This document shows positions 51,311 to 64,000 of a stretch of 64,000 nucleotides of DNA, in pieces. Source of the stretch: Chondrilla cf. caribensis (taxonomy: Eukaryota; Porifera; Demospongiae; Chondrillida; Chondrillidae); NCBI GenBank assembly GCA_964020155.1, contig OZ026548.1:2282397-2346396 (forward strand), in the 5' to 3' direction. Every line of letters begins with the position of its first letter. Within the stretch, counting starts at the first letter, position 1. Both the position numbers and the translations under genes were made by a program. The notes below the pieces were generated by a model that saw only the letters and a program-made list of their open reading frames with translations, was not told the DNA's origin and did no database searches.

Positions 51311-52959
51311 TTGTTGACACGTCACAAATCGTACATTCTTCTCAACCTGAAAGAACCTGCGGCCATATTGAAACGACGATGTGATGGACACGGCTGTTTC
51401 AGACCCGGGAGTTTTGGAAACTTAGTTTTGCGCATGCGCAGTAGCAGATGGTATTTCACTGGACCTTTCGTAGATTCTACCTATATTTTTTAGTATCTTG
51501 GACGCATCATCAAGGAATATTTGCTATTTCAAGCAGTGATTTGACGTTGTTGGAATCGATTTTCTACTGGATTGGCGGAGATCTGGACGATTTTTCCATA
51601 TTCTAAAAAATGCGATTTGTCGCTTCCTCCAGTTTTCCGGAACACAAGGTGTACACAGAAGGTTAGTTTAATGTGTGCTTTGTAAAATGGCAAAAGCCCT
51701 GTGTTGGTTCTATTTTTTTCGCGTGTTCTACACGTAATTTTCCAATATTTACGATGTTCTGATCATATTCATGACACAGCATGGGTATTCAATTGCTGTT
51801 TCCATAAATCAAGTATATATGTGAAGCTTCCCTTATATGATTGAAAGTACCAATGCTCTTAGATTACCCTGAATACATGTTGGTTGCTAGGTATACATAT
51901 CAGGAAACTTCAGTAGCTACCATTCTATTTTCTTTTCTTTACAGTTGCACTGTATGTCACTTCTGAAGAGTGTTATATATGATTTGAACTGCTCGGTTTC
52001 AGTTGATGAAGCAAAGATCTCCTTTTTGTTTGTTGCCTGTTGCTCAACTGACTAACCATTGATTTATATATAATATGGCTAAGCAGTATTATATCTTTCT
52101 TTATTATGCTATAATTATGTTGTGCTTCCTTGCTGGTTGGCATGACTGAGCTGTTGTTGAGCTGCCCTGTACATTTTTAATTAGGATCAGTTTTGTATTA
52201 TACTATGTGTTGTAATGTATTTAATCACTACATGTCAAATTAAAATTGATTCTATTCTATGACTAGTATATAATTTTTGCTTATTACATGTACTATACAT
52301 ACGAATTGCTAATATCACCATGCAATCACTAGCTGAAGTTGTCCATGATTAGCTAAATTATTACAGTAATGTTCATAAAAATCATTTGCACAGAATACAT
52401 AATATTATAATTATATATAACAGAAGAATCTGTAATAATAATGGAAAATATGGGTAGTATTGTTGCAGTTCATGCATGCTGTGCTCAGCTGAGGTAAACC
52501 GTGATCTATTGCAGCACATCTGCAGCCACATATGGCATCATGAGTATATCTGAACTGGATTACGTGTAAATGGACCCGCTTGGAGTCATTTGAAGAACGC
52601 GTAGATCGTTTAGACCATAGATACTCCAACACCTATGCTTCGACCATCCAAACCGATCGAACCCGAACGATCTATAGTGGTAGGAAAACTCGTCATTTAT
52701 GGCGTTCAAAAAAATAGAACCAAATATACACTAGTCTTAAGACGAAGTTTAAGCTTGGAACTAATTATTACTGTATTGAAATAACTGCACAAAACTGCAG
52801 GAACTGTGAAATCTTACCTCAAACTTCACCATTTTCTATGTAAAAGAATACGTTGCTATGCTCGTACGTGCTTGACAACTACTCGCGGGCAATCTCGCGA
52901 GGAACTAAGTTTCCATTGTGAAACAGCCGTGCGCGTCATAGCTTGCAGGAACCCGAAAA
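51311..52959. other. Divergent intergenic region between kinase 2 and HEATR6-2
   Basis: About 1.65 kb between the two start regions. The part next to the kinase is GC-richer and carries an NRF1-like palindrome (51429-51440). The HEATR6 side is AT-rich. Compared with copy 1 (3053-5320) it lacks the kinase fragment. Confidence 0.5.
51429..51440. promoter_or_regulatory. NRF1-type palindrome TGCGCATGCGCA
   Basis: A perfect match to the palindromic NRF1 recognition sequence, 119 bp upstream of the kinase 2 start codon, in a head-to-head gene pair. NRF1 sites are common in animal bidirectional housekeeping promoters. The corresponding region of copy 1 does not show it. Confidence 0.5.
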
Positions 52960-54477
52960 ATGGAGGTCTTCGAATGGATCAGGCATGTCTTAGCTACCAC
53001 AACTCCTTCAATAGAATTTGAGTCAATATTGGTTGTTCTGGTGAAATATGGCGTGACATCGGATCAAACGGCGAGTGGCATACCCATACCACACAATCTA
53101 TTCCAGATCTATGCATAGCAGACCTAGCTATTATGTGTATAGGCCCTGTACTGTACTGTATTATAGAGCTACATTGTATCAAAATAGCATTGAGTATCTA
53201 GTTGTGATAAACCGTCACCATTAACAACTGAAGACTGTGGTTAACCTTAAAACTCTAGCATTTTGAAGTAGAAAACTGTTTATTAGCAAGTTACCAGAAT
53301 CATACCGTGATTGGAATTACCCCATTTTGTCTTTTTGTACTGGAAGGTACTTATACTGGTATACTAGTACATGTGTACATGTGCTAGTATACTAGTATAT
53401 GTGCCAGTGTACCGGTAGTTTTTCAATTGTACATTGTATACGTACATACGTACCAATGTACGTACATACATACTCCCACGTGTATTAGTGTATGCATTGA
53501 TACACACACATGTGCAATACACTGGTGCTAACATGCATGCATATTCTTCTTCATATAGTTCATAAAGGATTTCCTATGCAAGTCGTCTGCCCTGGCTCAC
53601 GTACTGGAGGTTGGCAACCCTCGGACCACAGTGATTGGACTGCAGTGTATTGACAGCCTGGCCTCTTGGTTAGTACATTATGCACCATCCAACTGTGTAG
53701 CTCAGTGAATACCTTGAATGGCACGGTAAATCTGTACTTCTCAACGGGGACTTTGCCGTCAGTACCAGCTAACACAGTGTACCTGCACAAGGGACCTAGT
53801 GAACTGTGTGTGTACTAACTAATTGTACCAATGGTGGTACGTACACACTAAGCAAGTACCTATATGGTACTAGTGTGTATGTATATAGTGTATGTTTTGT
53901 ACTTTCTCAAGTGTCAGCATATCTTAAGGTAACAAATGGTTATCCGATTATTATGTCAGACTCTATGAATGTTCACCACTGGACTTTGTCCCCATGGGTG
54001 GTTTAATCCACTTAATTAGATTAATTACACTATGTACAGTACATATTGTGTGTTATGTTACTGTTTGCTTGTTCGTACTGCTACTGTGCTAAACCAATAG
54101 TGACTAGATGACCGTTGCTATGCATGTTGTGGTTAGCCTACCTGATAATACCTGAGACAAGCCTCACTAAGAACAGTCCACCAATTCCCACAGTCTACTA
54201 ACTTGTTACACTTCACTGGTCAATTTCATGCCAGTAATCTTCTAATCTTGTCATATTACCTAACGGTAGTCACTATGTAGAAAGTCCATATGAAATGGCC
54301 TCAATAAGAAGACCTTTTCTCATAACTGTGTGCTGATGTAGGTTTGTTCTCCTCTTAGTAAACTCGTCCCTAAGGAGTGCTGGGAATGGTGCTACTCCGT
54401 TACCATGGCACCCCTCAGTGAAGCAGTTGCCTCGTTCAACAGAGACATGTACCCAGTGAGTGATGGTGGTCACAGTG

Positions 54478-54479
<2 letters not shown>

Positions 54480-54528
<49 letters not shown>

Positions 54529-54651
54529 TGTGTGCGTGTGTGCGTGTGTGTGTGTACGTGTGTGCGTGCGTGTGTGTGTGTGTGCGTGCGTTGTGTGTGT
54601 GCGTGCGTGTGTGCGCGTGCGCGTGTGTGTGTGTGTGTGTGCGTGCGTGTG

Positions 54652-54714
<63 letters not shown>
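54480..54714. repeat. (GT)n microsatellite in HEATR6-2 intron 3
   Basis: About 235 bp of GT broken by GTAC, GTGC and GCGC units; homologous in position to 6850-6977. Confidence 0.95.
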
Positions 54715-54716
<2 letters not shown>

Positions 54717-57700
54717 ATGCATGTGCATGCACCCATCTCATGAATTTACTTTTTTAGTTTTATGTTTGTGTTGAAGTGACTCTCTCAACAATTTAACTGT
54801 GCTAGTCAGTACTACCAACCAACCTCCCTATGTACCTACCTATCACCCTATGTACCTACCAATCACCCTATGTACCTACCAGTCACCCTGTGTACCTTCA
54901 TACCTACCTCCTGCAGTACCTCAACCAGTGCCTGAGAACACTGACATCTCTGGTCCCAGTCCAAACTCCTTCTGGGGTACAGTTCCTCCTCACACTGCTC
55001 TGACCGTTGTTGACTCACGGGTTGCTGTCCATCCCTGTTTCCCGATCAGGATCAGAGACCTCTGGTGATGAGGTCTTGTCTGACCGGGAGGGTGCTACAT
55101 GACGACCTGGAGGACTGGTAGGGACCGGTTCCGACTCTGACGTATCAGATTCGGAATATTCTCTCAGTGTAGACTTGAAGTCAAGGTGAGAACAATCTTA
55201 TATTTCATGTATTGTACCCACATATGTGTGTCTTTTTTTTGTTATGTTGTACATACTGTATTAACATGCTCTACATAGTACATACGTACATACGTACACA
55301 CTCTGCACTTTTTATGTGTACATGCAAGTGGACTTACTGTATACACATAATATGTTGCACATACAGAGTATCTACATTCACATGCAGTGAATTGTCATTA
55401 ATCCACCACCATTTCATCCACCAAACCTTATCCACCACAATTTCCCAGCACCGATGTAGCCGACAAGCTGTAATATATGGCTAGTTAATCCGCCAAACTC
55501 GAATACATAAATGCATAAACATGACAGTATTATTTGCATGCATGTGTATGTGATCATATTTACTGTTATCATATAGTGTACATTTACTTCAAACACACCA
55601 TTTCTGCAATGGTAATAAAATTATGTGTATATATACGTATGTACATGATATGTATGTCCAGTATGTACTGTGCACAGGACTTGGTCAGCTCGCATTCGTC
55701 AGCAATCCTACCAGTGTCTGTATTCACTCCTACATACCATGGAGAGGAAGGTGGTGTTCTCCTACTGGTCCATGTTCCTCACCACTAGCAACACCGAACC
55801 ACCTGGTCCAACCATACTCACCTGCTTGGTGAAGGAATCCTCCAGTAAGGTACACACTGTGTGTGCACGTGGTTAGTAGGAATAATTGCATACATTTAAG
55901 TGCATGTAAGCTCATATGACATACCATGTACGTATGTCAGTACATCAGATATACAACGTGCTATATATTTGTGATTACATCCATGCCTACAGCATGTGTC
56001 CACATACCTACATTACATATATACTTGGTCGTTGTCGTTTGTGTTCAGGTTCGTATGACCATAGCAATGTGTCTTTCTACTCTGCTGGAAGGGACCAAAC
56101 CGCTCCTGTCTGCAGCGGACGATAGGTACGTATTCGGCTGGGCAGACACCTGCACACACATGCACATTCAGTATGTATCAAGTGAGGATGAACAGTGTAA
56201 ATTGTACAATGACTCCTCTACGTAAGACCACTTGTCATGACTAACCACTGTTGAACCATCCAACCAGCTATATGATATGGACCTACACTGCGTACACATC
56301 TGGTCAAAGGCCACCTGTCTACAGGGATCACTTTTTCTTGTCACTTTGGTGGTGTTCATGGGGTGGGACTTGTATATAAGGACCTCCCAAGGGACCTGGG
56401 AAGGTGGTCTCTATGGACAGGTGGTCTTCATACAGAGGTGCTGTAATGTGCTTGTAGGTGAGTTGATATAGTGGATGGCTTGATAAGATCATTTAGGACA
56501 GGTGGTCTTTGTGTGGAGATGCCTTCATAACAGCTTCCAATGTACATATGTAAACAGGTTTTATTGTATGTATGCTCACATCACAAATACACAGACACAT
56601 ATTATGTATGTACACATGTACATACCTACCTCTGTGTACAAAACACATTCATACACAAACCCATGCCGGCATTCTCTCTCTCCACGTATGTATGTAGTCT
56701 CATCTCTCCAACTTCTCTATCATCACAGACCTCTGCAGTCACACGCCTTCATCCCATACTCGCACTGGCTGGGTGGCATCCTCAGGGACATTCACAGAGT
56801 GTTGCTCTTGGCAGCGTCAACTGAGGGAAATAGTAAAACACTTGTTCAGATTTTGAAGGTACATATATACTGTATGCATATCTCCACAAACATACCTATA
56901 GTAGTACAGTGGTGGGTATGCATAAAGTGTTGCTAGTGGAACCTGTCCATAAAGATTACTCAATAGACAAAGAAAATGTGTCCTTGCCTCTGTAGATAGG
57001 CTTTGTGTATCTATAAAATTGAAGTATGCACCTTAATGTAATAGTATCCTTTACATATGTATGTATGTATGTATATGATCATAAATAGGTATGTACATAC
57101 ATATTATGTGCATACATACAATACACTCATATGTAACTACATACAGATATGCACATATGTACATACGTATACATGTGTGCCTACAGTAGTATGGGTGATG
57201 AGTAAGATTGGTTACTGGACAGCTGTACATTATGCTTGATCCTCAACTCATGATTGAGTGTGCAGTGAATGCTGTATGAACTGTGCATGTGGTATGTGTA
57301 CTGTATGTGTGGGACACCTCAGCACTTTGTAACAGTGTCTCTAATCCTACTGGTCTACTTTTTCAGTGCATCAGTTCTGTCTTGTCGAATGTGCCATATG
57401 CTAGGCTATCAGAGCCATACCAGATCAGAATGGCTTCCTCTTTAAAACCACTGCTCACTTACAGAAGTTAGTACACCATCAACGAATGTTATGTGCACCA
57501 GTATGTACTCTTGGTATGCCAGCATACTGTATATATGCTTGTAAGCACACGCATGCATACGTATGTGTGCCGTCTGTACGTATTTAATCTCTTCCTCTGT
57601 CCTGTGTGTGAATATGTACATACAGGATACAGTATATATGTATCTACATACATACTAACTTTAACATGTTAAGTATGCACATGTATTTACTTACTGTACA

Positions 57701-58009
57701 TACTTTCTGTATATTATGTCTTTGATCTCAGATGTGGATGTTCGTGTTGCTTGCTTCACTTGCTTCAACTCGCTGTTGTCCAACGAGTGCAGTGATGACG
57801 TGAGAGAGTGGATCTCGAGATCCGTCAGTCCCACGTTACCGGAGGTCTGCATGGAGCAACTTCCTCCCAACGTTCATCCTCAAGTGATTCAGATAGCAGC
57901 CCTACAGCTCTTATCGTCGTTGGCAAAGTGTCACGCTAGATCGTTACTGTGAGTGCATGTTAGTGGGTTCATAAGTGTGTCCTCTACTTGTAAACAAAGC
58001 TACAAGTTC

Positions 58010-58345
58010 ATATGTACTGTACAGATGTACGTATGGACACATTCACTTTGTTAGAAAGAAGCAATTTTGTTTTTGGAATATTTGTACATATTGTCTCCAA
58101 CTTTTATGATTCTTGATGATTATTAGAGCTGAGTTGAAATTGAAATTGAAAGTACTATTCATGTGTATTATACGTATTCATAAGTGTATCCTCTACTTGT
58201 GAACAAAGCTACAAGTACGTATGTACTGTAAAGATGTACGTTATGTACTGTAAAGATGTACATATGGACACACTCACTTTGTTAAAAAGAAACAAGTTTG
58301 TTTTTGGATATTTGTACATATTTTCTCACACTCTATGATTCTTGA
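58010..58345. repeat. Local tandem duplication in HEATR6-2 intron 9
   Basis: A block of about 170 bp around ACTTGTRAACAAAGCTACAA is present twice; copy 1 has it once (from about 11020). Confidence 0.7.
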
Positions 58346-60654
58346 TGATTATTAGTGTTGAGTTGAAATTGATAATTTCGATATGAAGTGCTATTCATGC
58401 GTATGTATACCGTGCATGTTATTATGGTGCTGTGAATCATCTTTGTTGCTAGTTTATGAGATGTCTTCTCAATGCCCACAATGATACATCCCATAGCTAT
58501 GTATGTGTGTATGTGTGTACCTGTTTGATGTAGAGCTCCATTTTCCAAACTAATGGAACAGCTGTCAATATGTGTTGATGCGCCTGAACTGTCGATCCAT
58601 GCCCTACAAGTGATGGAAGAATTTTAGAAATCGAGGCAGAATAACAAGGACATAATGACTCTGGACAAGGTACATGTGTGGGTGGGTACACATGTACATA
58701 CATACATGCATAGCAGTTGTTCAAATAGTAGAGGCTCTTTTCTTGATGTTTCAAATGGTGGCAAATGGTCATGGTAGTTAGTTATAAACCATTTGAAATC
58801 ACAAGTAGCCATTTCATTTTTTTCCTTTTCATACACAATCTGTTCAGTGCTGTGGTTGGTGTTATACCAATGTTGTATAGTATTGAAAATGCTAAGCACC
58901 TCCAAATCTACGATTACAGGCCACATATGTAGCTGGGAGTGTTTTGTATGTATTGCTAATACCCCTCCCCTTTCTCTTTCAAGGCCTGCAGCTCCTGGTC
59001 CAGCCTCCTGCAGGGTCCGATATCCAAGCATCTGCAGGGCACACACCACCCCTCCATCAGCTCATGTTGTGACCTACTGGCTACCATTGGCTCTGATGTG
59101 ATGGGAGAGCTCAAAGTATATACTCATACATACATCAATACACACACACGTGCTGCACATTCGTATGTATAATAATATAACATGTATCTCCATGTAGTAG
59201 TTGTACATACTCAATAGCTGTACGTATTATGTAAATGTGAATCTACATGTTGTATTTGAAAATATTATAATGTACATACACAGCTCTCTTGTGTACACAC
59301 TACATACATGTATGTACTATTGTATGAGTGTATATACACACAGTATCCATGTACATAGGATATGTTTGTCCATTTTCTGTAGCAAAGTACTTGTGTGTTC
59401 ATATTATCCATGATTTTGGGCATTGCTAAACATGAGACATCTCAAGTACAGGTACGGATGTATGTGCAGCACTGTGAATGTACTAATATGTGTGAATGTG
59501 CATACATGCGTATGTTCATCTGTGTTAACACTGTAGGTTATGCATACATATGTACATGCATTTCGTGAGTCTTGGTTTAAGGCTATCTCACATCATTTTC
59601 CTCTGCAGGCATCTGCCGTTAGAACCCTGGGTGTGTATATACAGTATCCTAATCTACAAGCAGTGAGTGTACCAGTGTGATGTGCTATCAACTTGTTGCA
59701 GTGTGCCAGTACCACTCCTATATATACTTACTCCACACAGGACCTATCCTTTCTCATGGATGCTACTCACATCATAAGTAAACAGGTGAAGTCAAAGGAT
59801 CTGCCAATACGCGTGCAAGCAGCCTGGTCTCTTGGTAACCTCTGTGATGTACTACGTGGGCGGGAGGAGGTCCTCACCCCCCTGGTGTACGTCCAGCTCC
59901 TGGATGCCTGCCTGTCCACTTGCAAGGACCATGAGCGAGTGAGGGTTAACAGCATCCGAGCACTGGGACACCTCCTGTATGGACTGCAAGACAGGCATTT
60001 GAGTGAGAGACACAGTGTAATATGATACACTAACAGTGTTGCTGAATAAGTGCGTATGTATTGCACATATTCACAGAATTCCAATTGTGTATATGGTGGA
60101 TGCATACGTACATATGTATGTATGTATTGCACATAGATAAACATATTTCCACACTATAGCTGCACTTAAAAAGTGCAGGTTATAGGCATGCTGTCTGTGC
60201 ATTTAGAATTATTTCAATTCTCGTGTGTAACTGGAGGTACAGTATCCTTGCATGTACGTACATTTGTAATGAGCACAAATGTGCGTATGTACATGTGTTT
60301 GCTTACATCCATACCTTGCTGTAAGTATAGTTTTATATTTATTATACTACTATCCTGTGTTTAGCATGCATACGTATGTACATCCACACACATTGTACAT
60401 GTACGTATTTACATACATAATATCTTCATACGTATCTCACCTGTACTTTCTGTAACTATACGTACATACGTACACACATATGTATGTACCTACTTATGTA
60501 CCTATACAGGTGTTGTAAGTCCAAAGTTGCAACAATGTATGGACTTTCTCTCGAAGACTATATCAAGTGGAGCAGCTAAAGTGAGTTTGGATGAAATGTT
60601 CAATGCTATCTCATATTCCGTACATATGTACGTACTCAGGTATCAATGTTGCTT

Positions 60655-60985
60655 ATGTACGTAAGTATTTATAAATTGTAAATATGTACATGCATACGTA
60701 TGTTATGTATGTACGTACAATGTGTATGTGTGAGTAGATATGTACTGTACTTGCATACATGCATGCGTGTGTACAGCATGTAGTCTTATCTCCCACTTTT
60801 ACCTACATACGTACGTATGGAAAAAGCATAACATTGTAAATACATATGTACATACGTTGTTATGTATGTACAATATGTACAGTATGTGTGAGTAGATATG
60901 TACTGTACTTGCACGCATGCATGCGTACATACAGTATGTAATCTTATCTCCCACTTTCACCTACATGTATATGTATATATATGTA
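60655..60985. repeat. Local tandem duplication in HEATR6-2 intron 15
   Basis: A block of about 165 bp containing GTGTGAGTAGATATGTACTG and CTTATCTCCCACTTT occurs twice; copy 1 has it once (13500-13640). Confidence 0.7.
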
Positions 60986-61034
60986 TATATATATGTATGG
61001 GGAAGTGTGCATTCTCCCACTGATGCAAAGAACC

Positions 61035-62234
61035 GGCATGTGGGACATGTCCATTTGGCTCACTAACTGTTAATAGGATTCTATTAACGCGTTAGTGCAG
61101 CCCGAGATCTTTTGTCACATGACGTTCTCGTGATTTGATCGAATGATTGCGCAAGAAAATCGATCGCACCCAATCTAAGATCGAAAGTACGAAGCAAGAA
61201 TAAGATACGTTCGGCATTCCTAGCACTTTAATCCTTACCTACTTTGATTCTAATCCGTTTCTAAAGGTTTAAATCAAAGTATTGAAATTATACATGATTG
61301 CGTATTTCGATTCGAAAAGTTTTAGGGGATGGAGCGCAGCTATCGAAATGAATTTACGATTAGAAACTGAGCATTTGTGGTTACTTTATTCATCAAAAGT
61401 GCGCATTAGTGATAAAATGAAGATATAATACGATAATTCTGACATATATCGGTCCGTACCTCGATTGTCTTCGGTGCTTTGTTTTGGCTCCCGTTTATGT
61501 TCTCAGAACGATCAAAACTTCTTATCAAAGCCATTTTTAGAATAGATATTAGGCGCTCAAAAGAAACATTCGATTGGGCTGAAGAAGTATCAAAACGATC
61601 GAAGATAATCTTACACAATAACACTTGATATCGGCGAGATAATGACGTAACCAAATTGTCACATGACATTCATGTGACTTACAGCTCTCGCTGTAGATCT
61701 TCTGTATGATATTTGCCATGTTCGCCCGCCATTTCAGGAAAGCCTCCAGAAGGATCATCTATCGTTTAAAAGTAAGTTTGGATGATTGTCCAACTTTTCC
61801 ATGTGGGGGAATTTGATCCAATGATCTGAAATGAAGTTATGCCAATAAATAGTCGGCATTTTCTATTCTAAATTAGTTTTTTGAGTGATTCTCCAAAACG
61901 GTTTGAGATATCAAATTCCCCCACATACAATCGTTGACAAATCTTACTAGCTACTAGAAAATGCTCTTAGATGGTCTCGGAGGCTTTTTTAAAAATGGCG
62001 GGCGACGTTTTTCCGTATTTTGGTGCGTCTTCTAAACGTTTCAATATATCGAAAAGTACATCATTAAATCTTTCGAAATAAACGTCATCTTACTAAAGAC
62101 ATATTTAAAAATGCTTCAAGAACTTTAGATTTCCTCTCGAACGTTATTGAGATGAAATATAAGTGAAAGAAATTACCCAAAAATCGGCGATCACCGGAAG
62201 CCATACAAGTGCAATTGGACATGTCCCACAGGCC
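61035..62234. mobile_element. 1.2-kb inverted-repeat element in HEATR6-2 intron 15
   Basis: Ends are GGCATGTGGGACATGTCCA at 61035-61053 and the complement of GGCCTGTGGGACATGTCCA at 62216-62234. The terminal repeat contains the palindrome GGACATGTCC. The copy 1 intron at about 13674 lacks the whole block. No transposase was recognised; the 87-codon minus-strand frame at 61406-61669 has no known domain. The superfamily is unknown. Confidence 0.75.
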
Positions 62235-62705
62235 TACTGTCATTTTGTCACAGACTGGATACATTCATAAATCACTGCACACTGGTGTACTTCCCCTACA
62301 GAAGTACTTCATACTCATTCTGAATGCTCTGACACTGCTACACACAGTACGTATTGTCCTGTACACAGATCAGATGGAACGGCTGTCATGCCACCTCCAA
62401 CGCCCTGTCTTCCAAGACTGTACTGGCACAGTCTTCTGCAGATCAGCTCTTAGCTGCTCTGACCAAGACTCTGTACACCTGCAAGAACTTCAAGGTTAGC
62501 TGCTGTTGAGTGGTGTACCGTCTACTTACTTTGGTACACACACACGTACATTATATTATGTATATATTTTGTGTCCAGGGTTGACATGTACGTACGTACA
62601 TATAAGATGTGTGTGCAATGTATGTAGTTTTGATCATGCACGTGCATATAAATGTATGTAAACATACTGTACTTACAGTATATATTATGTCTCATATAGT
62701 ATATG

Positions 62706-62836
<131 letters not shown>

Positions 62837-64000
62837 ATCCTTCTTCAATCTTGTATTTCCCTTCTAAAGGTTCGTGTCAGTGCAGTCACTGCATTGTGCT
62901 GTGTTCACACGTACCCCACACCGATGGTGGTGTGGGAAGGGCTGATACAAGCCATTGAAGCAAGCGATGAAATGAAGGACTTCTCCGAGTTCAAGCACCA
63001 GTCAACACTGCAGTCCAAGCTGTGTGACCTCTTGTGCCACCTCATGCGGACCACACCAGACAAGATGAAGGGCGAAGTGGACGTGTTGCTGACTCAGCAC
63101 ACTGACCACATTGTAACTTTTGTTTCCAAACTGAAGGTTAGGTGACATGCACGGGATAGTTAACTTGGACTATCTCCACTACTTGTGTATGTAATTGAGG
63201 ATTGGCATGTTTGTAATGATAAATGTACTCATTATCAAACAATGTAGGATGAATGTACATAACTGCATTATTACACACATGCTACATACATGTACATGTA
63301 CTACAAGTATATTATGTATGAAATGTTTGGTAAACTCTCTTGTTTTTCCCCCTCCCCCCACAAGCCACTTGAAGACAGCCCTGAAGGTATGTGTATGCAG
63401 CCTTGATGTGCTGTACGTGTACGTACATCTACATTACATCATATGTAGATATATTATGTATGCTACTGAATAGCAGGGAATTTTCCATGAAGAAATTTTA
63501 TAATTCATGATCCTCTCTTGTAATACGTACCATTGGTTGTGGTGGTTTTAATTTGGTGATTTTCGAATTAATGTATTGTAGTGCCATTTGTGACTGAATT
63601 TTTATGTGTGACATTCCACAAATCAAACGAAGCGCAAATAACACAAAATGAACCCTTGTGATATTTCCCTCCACGTGGTAGTATAAGTGTCCCATATGTT
63701 GTGGCCATTGGGTATGTGTCCATATGCTTATCATACTTGGGCAGTGTACATGCTTTACATGTGCCTACCGTATGAACACATTGTGTATGTTATTGTATGT
63801 GTGTGCTGTTACAGTGTATGTTATATGCAATGTTGATCTCCCTTGTAATACAAGCCTTCAAACCTTCATTAGGTGGACTATCTCAACTGTGGTCTGCAGC
63901 TCAACAGAACAATTTCAAGTCAATTCAATCTTTGTTGTCTCAATTTATCACTGTACAAGATAATCAACAATAAATCGAAAATATCTACTGCTGCTCAAAA

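Overview
The window is metazoan nuclear DNA. Genes are cut into many short exons by small GT-AG introns, the intergenic and intronic DNA is AT-rich, (GT)n/(AC)n microsatellites are very abundant, and several classes of eukaryotic transposon are present. The combination of a tyrosine-kinase-like (TKL-type) kinase domain joined to long ankyrin arrays with a HEATR6 homologue would fit an early-branching animal such as a sponge. That placement is inference; nothing in the window proves it.

Layout. Two copies of a head-to-head gene pair lie about 48 kb apart in the same orientation. Each pair has a kinase(-ankyrin) gene on the minus strand and a HEATR6-like gene on the plus strand. Copy 1 is at 22-15312 (kinase 1 runs off the left edge). 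Copy 2 is at about 21785-63973 (kinase 2 with its ankyrin exons, then HEATR6 copy 2). HEATR6 copy 1 can be read as 19 exons (2505 nt, 834 codons plus stop) with consistent phases throughout. HEATR6 copy 2 keeps all 19 exon lengths exactly but has two in-frame nonsense codons, so it looks like a young pseudogene, or a haplotype or assembly effect. In kinase 2 the VAxK lysine has become threonine and the HRD arginine glycine. Kinase 1 keeps those residues but is split by a 2.18-kb CACTG-terminated DNA transposon, which itself contains a five-exon unidentified gene.

15.3-21.6 kb holds the HEATR6-1 3' end, AT-rich intergenic DNA with MITEs, and a decayed non-LTR retrotransposon. 21.6-50 kb is a minus-strand ankyrin region. 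Six divergent single-repeat exons lie near the kinase, followed by alternating B (one repeat) and A (two repeat) exons. All the ankyrin exons are symmetric phase 0-0, and the distal ones have been amplified by segmental duplication. A hAT-like element has landed inside a GT microsatellite in this region. 50.4-51.3 kb is the kinase exon, 51.3-53 kb the divergent promoter region, and 53-64 kb HEATR6 copy 2 with its own private insertions.

Functionally, the kinase-ankyrin gene would give a cytoplasmic TKL-like (pseudo)kinase followed by roughly 25 ankyrin repeats, a binding scaffold that can be lengthened one exon at a time. HEATR6 is an alpha-solenoid HEAT protein of poorly known function. Exon boundaries were called by eye from splice signals and frame, with no transcript evidence.
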